This document shows positions 1-6,842 of a stretch of DNA of 15,536 bases, in pieces. The stretch lies in the NCBI GenBank assembly GCA_023418375.1, contig JAEZZV010000313.1, positions 1 to 15,536 on the forward strand, written 5' to 3'. The stretch's first letter is position 1; every line of letters begins with the position of its first letter. The notes under the pieces were generated by a model that did no database searches, was not told the origin of the DNA, and worked only from the letters and a program-made list of their open reading frames with translations. The translations under genes were made by a program, and so were the position numbers. The stretch is from Actinomycetes bacterium (GTDB taxonomy: Bacteria > Actinomycetota > Actinomycetes > Actinomycetales > Cellulomonadaceae).

Positions 1-918
1 GTCACCGCCGACGGCCACCGCGTGCTCGTCGGCGCCAACCTCGGATCGCTGCCCGACGCGGTCGCCGCCGCCGACGCCGGGGCCGACCTGGCCGGGCTCG
101 TCCGCACGGAGTTCCTGTTCCTGGGGCGCGACCGCGCTCCCGACGTCGACGAGCAGCAGGCCGCGTACCTCGCGCTCGCCGACGCGCTCGGGGGGCGTCG
201 GATCACGGTGCGCACGCTCGACGTCGGCGGCGACAAGCCCCTCGACTACGTGCCCGCGCCCCGCGAGGCCAACCCGTTCCTCGGCCTGCGCGGCCTGCGG
301 CTGTCGCTGGCGTACCCGGGGCTGCTGGCGGACCAGCTGCTGGCCGTCGTCCGCACGGCGCACGAGGTGCCCGTGAGCCTCATGTTCCCGATGGTGACGA
401 CGGCGGCCGAGGTCCGCGCGGCGCGCGCGCTGCTCGACGAGGCCGTGGCCACGGAGGGCCGCGGCGCGCCCCCCGGCCTGCAGGTGGGCATCATGGTCGA
501 GGTCCCGGCCGTCGCGCTCAAGACGGCGCGGATCGCCCCCCTGGTCGACTTCCTCTCGATCGGCACCAACGACCTCACGCAGTACGCCACGGCCGCCGAG
601 CGCGGGAACGGCGCCGTCGCGTCCGTCGGCGACCCGTACGACCCCGGGGTGCTCCGACTGGTCCGGCACGTGTGCGACGCCGCGGGCGACGCGCTGGTGG
701 CGGTGTGCGGGGAGCTCGCCGCCGACCCGCTCGCCGTGCCGCTCCTCGTCGGCCTCGGCGTGGGCGAGCTGTCCGTGAGTCCGGTCGCCGTCGCGGAGGT
801 CAAGGCCGCCGTGCGGGGGGTCGACCGCGCCGCCGCGCGCGGCCTCGCGCACCGGGCGCTGGGCCTGGAGAGCGCCGACGACGTGCGGCGGGCGCTCGTG
901 GCTGCGGGCGGCCGGTGA
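1..918 (+). CDS. ptsI: PTS enzyme I (phosphoenolpyruvate-protein phosphotransferase), C-terminal part, 5' end outside window
   Basis: The frame is open from base 1 to the TGA at 916-918, giving about 305 C-terminal residues; roughly 265 N-terminal residues (HPr-binding and phosphohistidine domains) lie outside. Seen here is the PEP-binding TIM barrel: RTEFLF near the start, then TLDVGGDK, NPFLGLRGLR, MFPMVTT, VGIMVEVPA, SIGTNDLTQY and the active-site CGEL whose Cys codon is 706-708. These match the enzyme I pattern closely, including the arginine, Asn-Asp and cysteine that handle PEP. The protein would start the sugar phosphotransferase cascade by moving phosphate from PEP to HPr in the cytoplasm. 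An enzyme I domain in a fused multiphosphoryl protein such as DhaM cannot be excluded because the N-terminus is missing. It ends 10 nt from the convergent WYL gene and no clear terminator is seen between them. Confidence 0.93.
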   Translation, partial: VTADGHRVLVGANLGSLPDAVAAADAGADLAGLVRTEFLFLGRDRAPDVDEQQAAYLALADALGGRRITVRTLDVGGDKPLDYVPAPREANPFLGLRGLRLSLAYPGLLADQLLAVVRTAHEVPVSLMFPMVTTAAEVRAARALLDEAVATEGRGAPPGLQVGIMVEVPAVALKTARIAPLVDFLSIGTNDLTQYATAAERGNGAVASVGDPYDPGVLRLVRHVCDAAGDALVAVCGELAADPLAVPLLVGLGVGELSVSPVAVAEVKAAVRGVDRAAARGLAHRALGLESADDVRRALVAAGGR

Positions 919-928
919 GCCGCCTCCG

Positions 929-1885
929 TCAGGTGGCCCGGACCGCGCGCCGGTAGCGCTCGCCCAGCCGCGCGACCTGCTCGACGAGCTCCGGCGGCTC
1001 CGTCACGTGGAAGTCGAGGCCGAGCATCCCGATGTAGACGGCGACGATCTCGACGCTGTCGCCGCCGGTGACGAGCACGCAGTGGTCGGCGTCGACGGGT
1101 TCGACCACGCCGACCGTCGGGTTGATCCGGGAGAGCACCTCCTGCGCGGACGCGTCCACGGCGATCCGCGCGTGCACGTTCCAGCCCGAGAACGCCACCT
1201 CGCGCAGCACGAACGTCGTGTAGTCGCCGTCGGGGAGCGGCTGCGGCGTGAACCGCCTGCCCCCGGGCGTCCGCAGCCGCATCCAGTCGAGCCGGTAGGG
1301 GCGCCAGGAACCGTCACGGGCGTCGCGGGCCACGACGTACCACCGCCGCTGCCAGCTCACGAGCCGGTACGGCTCCACCTGCCGGACGTCGTCCCCGTCG
1401 TCGAAGCGCAGCTCCGTCCGGTCGCGGATCGCCGCCGCGACCTCCGCGATGAGCTCGGGGTCGACGGGCGGGTCCTCGACGTTCGAGCTGGTGTTCTCCG
1501 GGCCCGCCGTGACGGCGTCGCGCAGCGCGTTCACCCGACGGCGGAGGGCCTCGGGGAGGACGTGCTCGAGCTTGGCCAGGGCGCGGGCGCTCGTCTCCTC
1601 GATCCCGTGCACGGCGGTGCCGGCGCGCAGGCCGACGGCGATGGCCACCGCCTCGTCCGGCTCGAGCAGCAGCGGGGGCAGCTTGGTGCCGACGCCCAGG
1701 CGGTAGCGGCCGCCGGGGCCGCGCACGGCGTCGACCGGGTAGCCGAGGCCGCGGAGGCGCTCGATGTCGTTGCGGATCGTCCGGCCCGTGACGCCGAGGC
1801 GTTCCGCGAGCTCGGCGCCGGTCCAGTCGGCGCGGGCCTGGAGCAGCCCGAGGAGGGCGAGCATGCGGGCCGCGGTGTCGGCCAT
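929..1885 (-). CDS. WYL-domain transcriptional regulator (HTH_11 plus WYL plus WCX)
   Basis: A 318-residue regulator. Residues 1-62 form a DeoR-like helix-turn-helix (LAERLGVTGRTIRNDIERL) followed by a GPGGRYRL wing. The WYL domain lies around residues 145-210, with RRWYVVARD in place of the canonical W-Y-L and a conserved RPYRLDWM strand; a WCX-type C-terminal domain follows. Start choice: a GTG at 1891 is in frame, but the only Shine-Dalgarno (AGGAG, complement of 1891-1895) overlaps it. The ATG at 1885 sits 5 nt after that AGGAG, so 1885 is preferred. WYL domains are known or proposed to sense small ligands or nucleic acids. The gene is divergent from an epoxide-hydrolase-like gene and shares its 69-bp promoter spacer, so local control of that hydrolase is the natural inference; autoregulation is also possible. 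The ligand is unknown. Confidence 0.9.
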   Translation of the reverse strand: MADTAARMLALLGLLQARADWTGAELAERLGVTGRTIRNDIERLRGLGYPVDAVRGPGGRYRLGVGTKLPPLLLEPDEAVAIAVGLRAGTAVHGIEETSARALAKLEHVLPEALRRRVNALRDAVTAGPENTSSNVEDPPVDPELIAEVAAAIRDRTELRFDDGDDVRQVEPYRLVSWQRRWYVVARDARDGSWRPYRLDWMRLRTPGGRRFTPQPLPDGDYTTFVLREVAFSGWNVHARIAVDASAQEVLSRINPTVGVVEPVDADHCVLVTGGDSVEIVAVYIGMLGLDFHVTEPPELVEQVARLGERYRRAVRAT

Positions 1886-1915
1886 GCGCACTCCTGGTGG
1901 ATCGGGGAGGCCTTC

Positions 1916-1932
1916 AGGAATAAAACATTCCT
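1916..1932. promoter_or_regulatory. Candidate operator: perfect inverted repeat between WYL regulator and hydrolase
   Basis: AGGAAT (1916-1921) and ATTCCT (1927-1932) form perfect 6-bp arms around AAAAC. The repeat sits in the only AT-rich patch of the divergent spacer and would cover the -35 region of the rightward promoter. It is a likely binding site for the adjacent WYL regulator. The binding protein is inferred, not shown. Confidence 0.55.
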
Positions 1933-1942
1933 AAACCGTTTC

Positions 1943-1948
1943 TAGCCT
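1943..1948 (+). promoter_or_regulatory. Candidate -10 element for a leaderless hydrolase mRNA
   Basis: TAGCCT fits the actinobacterial TANNNT -10 pattern and ends 6 nt before the ATG at 1955. No purine-rich ribosome binding site precedes that ATG. Together these suggest that transcription starts at or next to the A of the start codon. No good -35 hexamer is visible; that position falls inside the inverted repeat at 1916-1932. Confidence 0.5.
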
Positions 1949-1954
1949 AGCCGT

Positions 1955-3088
1955 ATGACGACCACCCAGGACACCCAGATCAGCCCCATCACCATCGCCG
2001 TCCCGCAGGAGGCCCTCGACGACCTGCGCCGCCGGCTCGAGCAGACCCGCTTCCCCGAGCCCGCGCCGGGCGACGGCTGGGAGTACGGCACGCCGAACGC
2101 CTACCTGCGCGACATGGTCGAGCGGTGGAAGGCGTTCGACTGGCGCGCGCAGGAGGCCCGGATGAACGCCGTCCCGAACTTCGTCACCGCGATCGACGGG
2201 CAGACCATCCACTTCGTCCACGTCCGCTCGCGGCACGAGGGCGCGACCCCGCTCCTGCTCCTGCACACCTACCCGGGTTCGTTCGCCGAGTTCCTCGACA
2301 TGATCGGCCCCCTCACCGACCCCGAGGCGCACGGCGGGAGCGCGGCGGACGCCTTCCACGTCGTCGTGCCCTCGATGCCCGGCTACGGCTTCTCGACGCC
2401 GGTCCAGGATGCGGGCTGGACGATGGCGCGGGTCGCGCGCACCTACGACGTGCTCATGCGTCGGCTCGGCTACGCCTCCTACGGGACCCACGGGAGCGAC
2501 GGCGGGGCCATGGTCTCCCGCGAGCTCGCCGTGCTGAACCCCGAGGGCTTCCTCGGTGCGCACGTGCTCCAGCTGTTCTCGTTCCCGTCCGGCGACCCGA
2601 CCGAGTTCGAGGCCTTCGGCCCGAAGGAGTACGCGGCCTTCGAGTTCCTCGGCTGGTTCCAGTCGGTGGGCGGCTACAACGCGATGAACGGCACCCGGCC
2701 CCAGACGATCGCCGCGGCCCTGGCGGACTCGCCCGTCGGCCAGCTCGCCTACAGCGAGCTCTTCGAGAACTTCGGCAACGGGACGAGCCTCGTCTCGCCC
2801 GAGCAGGTGCTCACCCAGGTCTCGCTGTACTGGCTCACCAACACCATGGCGACCGCCGCGCGCTACCACTACGCGGAGCAGCACTCGGGCGCCGAGCCGC
2901 AGGTCAGCCACGGCCGCACCGGCGTGGCGGTGTTCGCCGACGACTTCCAGACGATCCGGCCCCTGGCCGAGCGCGACAACACGAACATCGTGCACTGGTC
3001 GGAGCTCGACCGCGGTGGCCACTACGCGGCGCTCGAGGTCCCCGACCTCCTCGTGGGTGACCTCAGGGCCTTCTTCGCCCGACCGTGA
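1955..3088 (+). CDS. Epoxide hydrolase-like alpha/beta hydrolase with EHN domain
   Basis: A 377-residue protein, the usual length for the family. Residues 10-120 carry the epoxide hydrolase N-terminal (EHN) region, and the rest is an alpha/beta hydrolase fold. The oxyanion-loop motif is HTYPGS (104-109) where most relatives have HGWPGS. The predicted nucleophile is Asp182 in GSDGGA, where GxDWG is usual. The catalytic base is His356 in RGGHYAALE, and Asp329 or Asp330 (FADDF) is a candidate acid. The Asp nucleophile favours epoxide (or possibly haloalkane) hydrolysis through an ester intermediate rather than serine-esterase chemistry; the substrate is unknown. No signal peptide is seen, so it is probably cytoplasmic. 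The ATG lacks a Shine-Dalgarno and is probably leaderless. It is divergent from a WYL regulator and followed by a hairpin terminator, so it is likely monocistronic. Confidence 0.88.
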   Translation: MTTTQDTQISPITIAVPQEALDDLRRRLEQTRFPEPAPGDGWEYGTPNAYLRDMVERWKAFDWRAQEARMNAVPNFVTAIDGQTIHFVHVRSRHEGATPLLLLHTYPGSFAEFLDMIGPLTDPEAHGGSAADAFHVVVPSMPGYGFSTPVQDAGWTMARVARTYDVLMRRLGYASYGTHGSDGGAMVSRELAVLNPEGFLGAHVLQLFSFPSGDPTEFEAFGPKEYAAFEFLGWFQSVGGYNAMNGTRPQTIAAALADSPVGQLAYSELFENFGNGTSLVSPEQVLTQVSLYWLTNTMATAARYHYAEQHSGAEPQVSHGRTGVAVFADDFQTIRPLAERDNTNIVHWSELDRGGHYAALEVPDLLVGDLRAFFARP

Positions 3089-3105
3089 CGGGCGCGGCTC
3101 GGTGA

Positions 3106-3140
3106 GGGGACGCCCCGGTGGAGCTCCACGGGGGCGCCCC
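3106..3140 (+). terminator. Stem-loop terminator after the epoxide hydrolase gene
   Basis: GGGG, a bulged A and CGCCCC (3106-3116) pair with GGGGCG and CCCC (3131-3140). After a single G-G mismatch the stem continues as GTGG/CCAC around an AGCT loop. That is about 14 base pairs, starting 18 nt after the hydrolase stop codon. There is no U-tract, which is common for GC-rich actinobacterial terminators. Confidence 0.65.
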
Positions 3141-3184
3141 CTCCCGCGCCCGGTCGACGCGGGTCGCTCCACCGGGCACATCCA

Positions 3185-3267
3185 GGTGACGCATCGGTGA
3201 ACCCGCTGCGCCCGCTCGGCGGACGGTGAGGACTGGTCGGGTGACGTGCCGACTGCCGTGCGGTGAC
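3185..3267 (+). promoter_or_regulatory. Cluster of GGTGA repeats, candidate PhoP-box-like regulatory region of the ugp operon
   Basis: GGTGA occurs at 3185, 3196, 3225, 3240 and 3262. Four of the five (3185, 3196, 3240, 3262) lie in exact multiples of 11 nt from each other. Read on the other strand, the unit at 3196-3202 is GTTCACC, the core of the 11-nt direct-repeat PHO box described in Streptomyces. The site lies about 110-190 bp upstream of ugpA. Phosphate-starvation control would suit a glycerophosphate transporter, but the link is inferred. The rest of the 289-nt gap (3089-3377) holds the hairpin at 3106-3140, a short palindrome GAACGTTC at 3274-3281 and a weak -10-like TACGTT at 3337-3342. 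Confidence 0.45.
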
Positions 3268-3377
3268 GGGCGTGAACGTTCCGAAAACCTTGCCGGAAAT
3301 CGCCGCTGACCAGGCCATTCGTCCCCGTCGACCGCCTACGTTGGCCGTCGTCCGCCTCCCCCGAACGAGAGCGAGCG

Positions 3378-4364
3378 ATGTCCACGCCAGCCCTCGCCGC
3401 CCCGGCGCCAGCCCTGGCCGCCCCGGCGACCGCCCACCCCGCCCGGGCCCGACGCGCGGCGCGCCCCCCGCTGCGGCCGGGTCAGCGTCGTCGTCGGCGC
3501 CGCGACGCCCTCGTGTTCCTCGCCCTCGCCGGGCCGAACATCGCGCTCCTGCTCGTCTTCGTCTACCGCCCGCTCGCCGAGAGCCTGTACCTGTCCACCC
3601 TCCAGTGGAACCTCGGGTCGCCGGTGGCGCGGTTCGTCGGCCTCGAGAACTACCGCGAGCTCTTCACCGCGCCGGACGCCGCGCAGGTCTTCACGACGAC
3701 GGGCGTCTTCACGGTCGCCACGGTGGGGCTGTCGCTCGCGCTCGGGCTCGGCCTCGCGCTGGTGCTGAACCGGCGCCTGCCGGGGCGCTCGTTCGCCCGC
3801 ACCGTGACGTTCGCGCCCTACGTGCTGTCCGGGTTCGCCGTCGGCATCCTGTGGCTGTTCATCTTCGACCCCCGCTACGGCCTCATGTCGGCGCTGCTCG
3901 GGGTGTTCGACGTCGCGTCGCCGCAGTGGTACACCGCCCAGCCCTGGCCGCTGGTGATGCTGGTCGTCGTCTACGTCTGGAAGAACGTCGGCTACGTCGC
4001 GCTCATCTACCTGGCCGGCCTGCAGGCGGTGCCGCAGGACCTGCGCGACGCCACCGCCCTCGACGGCGCGACGGGCGCCCGCACGTTCCGCTCGATCGTC
4101 CTGCCGCTGCTCGGCCCGACGACGTTCTTCCTGCTCGTGACGATGCTGCTGTCCTCGATGCAGTCGTTCGACCTGATCAAGGCGATGACCAAGGGTGGCC
4201 CGCTCGGCAGCACGACGACGCTGATGTACCAGGTCTACACCGACGGCTTCGTCGACGGCCGCGCCGGGTACGCGTCCGCCGGGGCGACGGTCCTCTTCCT
4301 CATCCTCCTGGCCGTCACGGCGGTCCAGCTGCGCGTCATCGAGCGGAAGGTCCACTACTCGTGA
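3378..4364 (+). CDS. ugpA: Sn-glycerol-3-phosphate-type ABC transporter permease UgpA
   Basis: A 328-residue MalF-type inner permease. After a 42-residue Ala/Pro/Arg-rich cytoplasmic tail, hydrophobic segments lie at about 45-66, 108-130, 142-164, 192-215, 247-267 and 302-320, giving the usual six. The EAA loop that contacts the ATPase is at about 222-244 (core ATALDGATGARTF). The C-terminal stretch SFDLIKAMTKGGPLGSTTTL and the ending VIERKVHYS closely follow E. coli UgpA, which supports the Ugp assignment over a generic sugar permease. It would form half of the channel for glycerol-3-phosphate or glycerophosphodiesters. The ATG at 3378 has only a weak purine-rich leader (GAGAGCGAG). It overlaps ugpE by 4 nt. 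Sugar or other polyol transport remains an alternative, since this family shifts specificity easily. Confidence 0.85.
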   Translation: MSTPALAAPAPALAAPATAHPARARRAARPPLRPGQRRRRRRDALVFLALAGPNIALLLVFVYRPLAESLYLSTLQWNLGSPVARFVGLENYRELFTAPDAAQVFTTTGVFTVATVGLSLALGLGLALVLNRRLPGRSFARTVTFAPYVLSGFAVGILWLFIFDPRYGLMSALLGVFDVASPQWYTAQPWPLVMLVVVYVWKNVGYVALIYLAGLQAVPQDLRDATALDGATGARTFRSIVLPLLGPTTFFLLVTMLLSSMQSFDLIKAMTKGGPLGSTTTLMYQVYTDGFVDGRAGYASAGATVLFLILLAVTAVQLRVIERKVHYS

Positions 4365-5362
4365 GCATCCAGGCCGCCCCCCGCCCCGCGCCCGACGGCG
4401 TCGTCGTGCCGCCGACGGCCGGCAGCGCCCCCGGCCTGGCGTCGCCCGACGCCGTCGGGCGCGGTACCTCCGCCGGTCTCCCCGCCGACTCCTCGTCGGC
4501 CCCGACCGCCCGGCCGGCCGCGCGGCGCCGCCGTCGGGCCGGCGAGCGCGGGCTGGACGCGGCCGCCTGGGTGACGATGCTCGGCGCGACGGTCGTCATC
4601 GGCGCCCCGCTGCTCTGGATGGTCCTGGCGAGCCTCAAGGACCACTCCGAGCTCTACGAGCTGCCGCTGCGGTGGCTGCCGGCGAGCCCCGACCTCGCCA
4701 GCTACGCGGAGGCGGCCGGCACGATCCCGCTGGGGCGGCTGCTGGCCAACAGCGTGGCGCTCACGCTGGCCGGCGCCGGGCTCAAGGTGCTGCTCGGGCT
4801 CGCCTGCGCCTACGCGCTGGTGTTCGTCGACGTGCGCTTCCGCACGCTCGCGTTCGTCGTCGTGGTCGCGGCGCTGATGATCCCGTCGCAGATCACGATC
4901 ATCCCCAACTACGTCCTGGTGTCCGACCTGGGCTGGCTGAACACCTACCAGGGCATCCTCGTGCCGGGGCTGGCCAGCGCGTTCGGCACGTTCCTGTTCC
5001 GCCAGCACTTCCGCACCCTGCCGGTCTCGATCCTCGAGGCCGCGGCGCTCGACGGCGCGGGGCACTGGCGGCGGCTGTGGCGGTTCGTCGTGCCGTTGTC
5101 CGGACCGACGATCTCCGCTGTCGCGCTCGTCTCCGTGGTCACCGAGTGGAACGACTACCTGTGGCCGTTCCTCGTCACCGAGGACCCGGACAAGATGACG
5201 CTCCCCGTGGGCCTGACCCTGCTGCAGAACATCGACGGGATGAGCAACTGGGGGGTGCTGCTCGCGGCGACGGTGGTCGTGACGCTGCCGATCCTGCTGG
5301 TCTTCCTCGTCCTCCAGCGGCGCCTCGTCGCCGGCCTCACCGCGGGCGCCGTCACCGGCTGA
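4361..5362 (+). CDS. ugpE: Sn-glycerol-3-phosphate-type ABC transporter permease UgpE
   Basis: A 333-residue MalG/UgpE-type permease. The GTG at 4361 overlaps the ugpA stop in a GTGA junction, with GGAAGG about 10 nt upstream; this start implies translational coupling. Residues 1-66 are a long low-complexity Pro/Ala/Ser tail ending in a run of arginines, then six hydrophobic segments follow (about 68-91, 130-155, 162-183, 198-213, 247-270 and 299-320). The EAA loop at 226-246 begins EAAALDGAGHW, and the typical EWNDYLWPFLV follows at 262-272. It pairs with UgpA as the second channel half in the membrane. The tail is longer than in E. coli UgpE, but such tails are frequent in actinobacterial permeases. 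Reading frames extending further upstream in this frame cross ugpA and are not credible. Confidence 0.85.
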   Translation: MSIQAAPRPAPDGVVVPPTAGSAPGLASPDAVGRGTSAGLPADSSSAPTARPAARRRRRAGERGLDAAAWVTMLGATVVIGAPLLWMVLASLKDHSELYELPLRWLPASPDLASYAEAAGTIPLGRLLANSVALTLAGAGLKVLLGLACAYALVFVDVRFRTLAFVVVVAALMIPSQITIIPNYVLVSDLGWLNTYQGILVPGLASAFGTFLFRQHFRTLPVSILEAAALDGAGHWRRLWRFVVPLSGPTISAVALVSVVTEWNDYLWPFLVTEDPDKMTLPVGLTLLQNIDGMSNWGVLLAATVVVTLPILLVFLVLQRRLVAGLTAGAVTG

Positions 5363-5462
5363 CCGGTCCCGCCAGCACCCACCCCACCCAGACCCTCTGC
5401 CCGACGGCGCCGCCCGGCGTCGTCCGGTCCCCCCTGTGTCCAACCGAGGAGAAGGAAGACAC

Positions 5463-6842
5463 GTGACCCACCACCGCACCACCCGCCGCGCCCTCGCCTG
5501 GCCGGCCGCGCTCGCCGCGCTCGGCACCCTGGCGCTCGCCGCGTGCAGCGGTCCGAGCGTGGCCCCGGAGTCCGACGCCGTCGGCGCCACCGCGGTCGAC
5601 GACGCGGCCGCGGCCGACGAGTTCGACTGGTCGCAGGTCGAGCCGGCCTCGGAGATCACCTGGTGGAGCAACCACCCCGGTGCCTCCAAGGAGGTCGAGG
5701 AGGAGCTCATCCGCCGGTTCGAGGAGGCCAACCCCGGCATCTCCGTGAACCTCGTCACCGCGGGCGCGAACTACGACGAGATCGCCCAGCGCTTCCAGGC
5801 GGCCTCCCAGTCGGGCGACCTGCCCGACCTGGTCATCTCGAGCGACGTCTGGTGGTTCCGGTACCACCTGAACGACCAGATCATGCCCGTGGACGACGTG
5901 TTCGAGCACCTGGGCGTCGACACCGAGGACTTCGTGCCCGCGCTGTACGGCGACTACGAGTACGACGGGCAGCACTGGGCCGCGCCGTACGCCCGCTCGA
6001 CGCCGCTCTTCTACTACAACAAGGACATGTGGGCGGCCGCCGGCCTGCCGGACCGCGGCCCGGAGACGTGGGCCGAGTTCGCCGACTGGACCGACGCGCT
6101 GCGCACCCAGGTGCCCGCCGACGGCGCCCCGTTCGGGCTGAGCCTCGGCACGTCCTGGTCCGCCTGGTGGTTCGAGAACATGATCTGGGGCCAGGGTGGG
6201 CAGTACTCCGACGGCTTCGACATGACGCTCGACACGGACGAGGCGCTCGCGGCCGGCGACTTCGTCTCCGACCTGTTCCACACCTCGGGCCTGGCCACGG
6301 TGTCGACGGACAGCGCGGCGGACTTCGCGTCCGGCGTCGTCGCCTCGACGATCGGCTCGACGGGCTCGCTCAAGGGCATCCTCGACGCGGCGACCTTCGA
6401 GGTCGGCACCGCGTACCTGCCCGACGGCCCGGCGGGCGGCGGCGTGCCGACCGGCGGCACCGGCCTGGCGATCCCGTCCTCGCGCAGCCCGGAGCAGCAG
6501 CTCGCGGCGGCGATGTTCCTCGCGTTCATCACGGACACCGAGAACACGGCGTACTTCTCGCAGAACACCGGGTACATGCCGGTGCGCACCTCGGCCGTCG
6601 AGTCCGAGGCGATGACGGCCGTCTACTCCACGACGCCGCAGTTCCGCACCGCGGTCGACCAGCTCGGCGAGAAGGCGCGCTCGCAGGACTACGTCCGGGT
6701 CTTCGTGCCCGGCGCCGACCAGATCCTCACGACGGCGATCGAGCAGATCGCGCTGGAGGACGTGGCCCCGGCGACCGCGTTCGAGCAGGCCACGGCCGCG
6801 ATCGAGGTCGCGTACCGCGAGAACGTGGAGCCCTACCTGTGA
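5463..6842 (+). CDS. ugpB: Extracellular solute-binding lipoprotein UgpB (glycerol-3-phosphate/glycerophosphodiester ABC transporter)
   Basis: A 459-residue type 1 solute-binding lipoprotein. The N-terminus has arginines at 5, 8 and 9, a hydrophobic core and the lipobox LALAAC with Cys28, so it should be lipid-anchored outside the membrane. The mature part follows UgpB: ITWWSNHPG, FEEANPGISV, STPLFYYNKDMW, then a TGSLKGI loop, GGTGLAIP and NTGYMPV near the C-terminus. An in-frame GTG at 5436 is possible, but the GTG at 5463 has a strong Shine-Dalgarno (AAGGA at 5452-5456 within a long purine run, 6-nt gap) and starts a normal signal peptide. It lies 100 nt after ugpE. The strong ribosome site suits the excess of binding protein such systems need. 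It overlaps ugpQ by 4 nt. The substrate is inferred from similarity and context. Confidence 0.87.
   Translation: MTHHRTTRRALAWPAALAALGTLALAACSGPSVAPESDAVGATAVDDAAAADEFDWSQVEPASEITWWSNHPGASKEVEEELIRRFEEANPGISVNLVTAGANYDEIAQRFQAASQSGDLPDLVISSDVWWFRYHLNDQIMPVDDVFEHLGVDTEDFVPALYGDYEYDGQHWAAPYARSTPLFYYNKDMWAAAGLPDRGPETWAEFADWTDALRTQVPADGAPFGLSLGTSWSAWWFENMIWGQGGQYSDGFDMTLDTDEALAAGDFVSDLFHTSGLATVSTDSAADFASGVVASTIGSTGSLKGILDAATFEVGTAYLPDGPAGGGVPTGGTGLAIPSSRSPEQQLAAAMFLAFITDTENTAYFSQNTGYMPVRTSAVESEAMTAVYSTTPQFRTAVDQLGEKARSQDYVRVFVPGADQILTTAIEQIALEDVAPATAFEQATAAIEVAYRENVEPYL

Noticed and set aside
3274..3281. Palindrome GAACGTTC upstream of ugpA, resembling the centre of LacI-family operators
   Set aside because: An 8-bp palindrome is expected about once in a few hundred bases, and the flanks do not extend the symmetry.
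1931..3385. 484-residue minus-strand open frame over the epoxide hydrolase gene
   Set aside because: It is antisense to a gene with full family motifs, and its product is His/Arg/Val/Glu-rich without domains. Long antisense frames are expected at this GC content.
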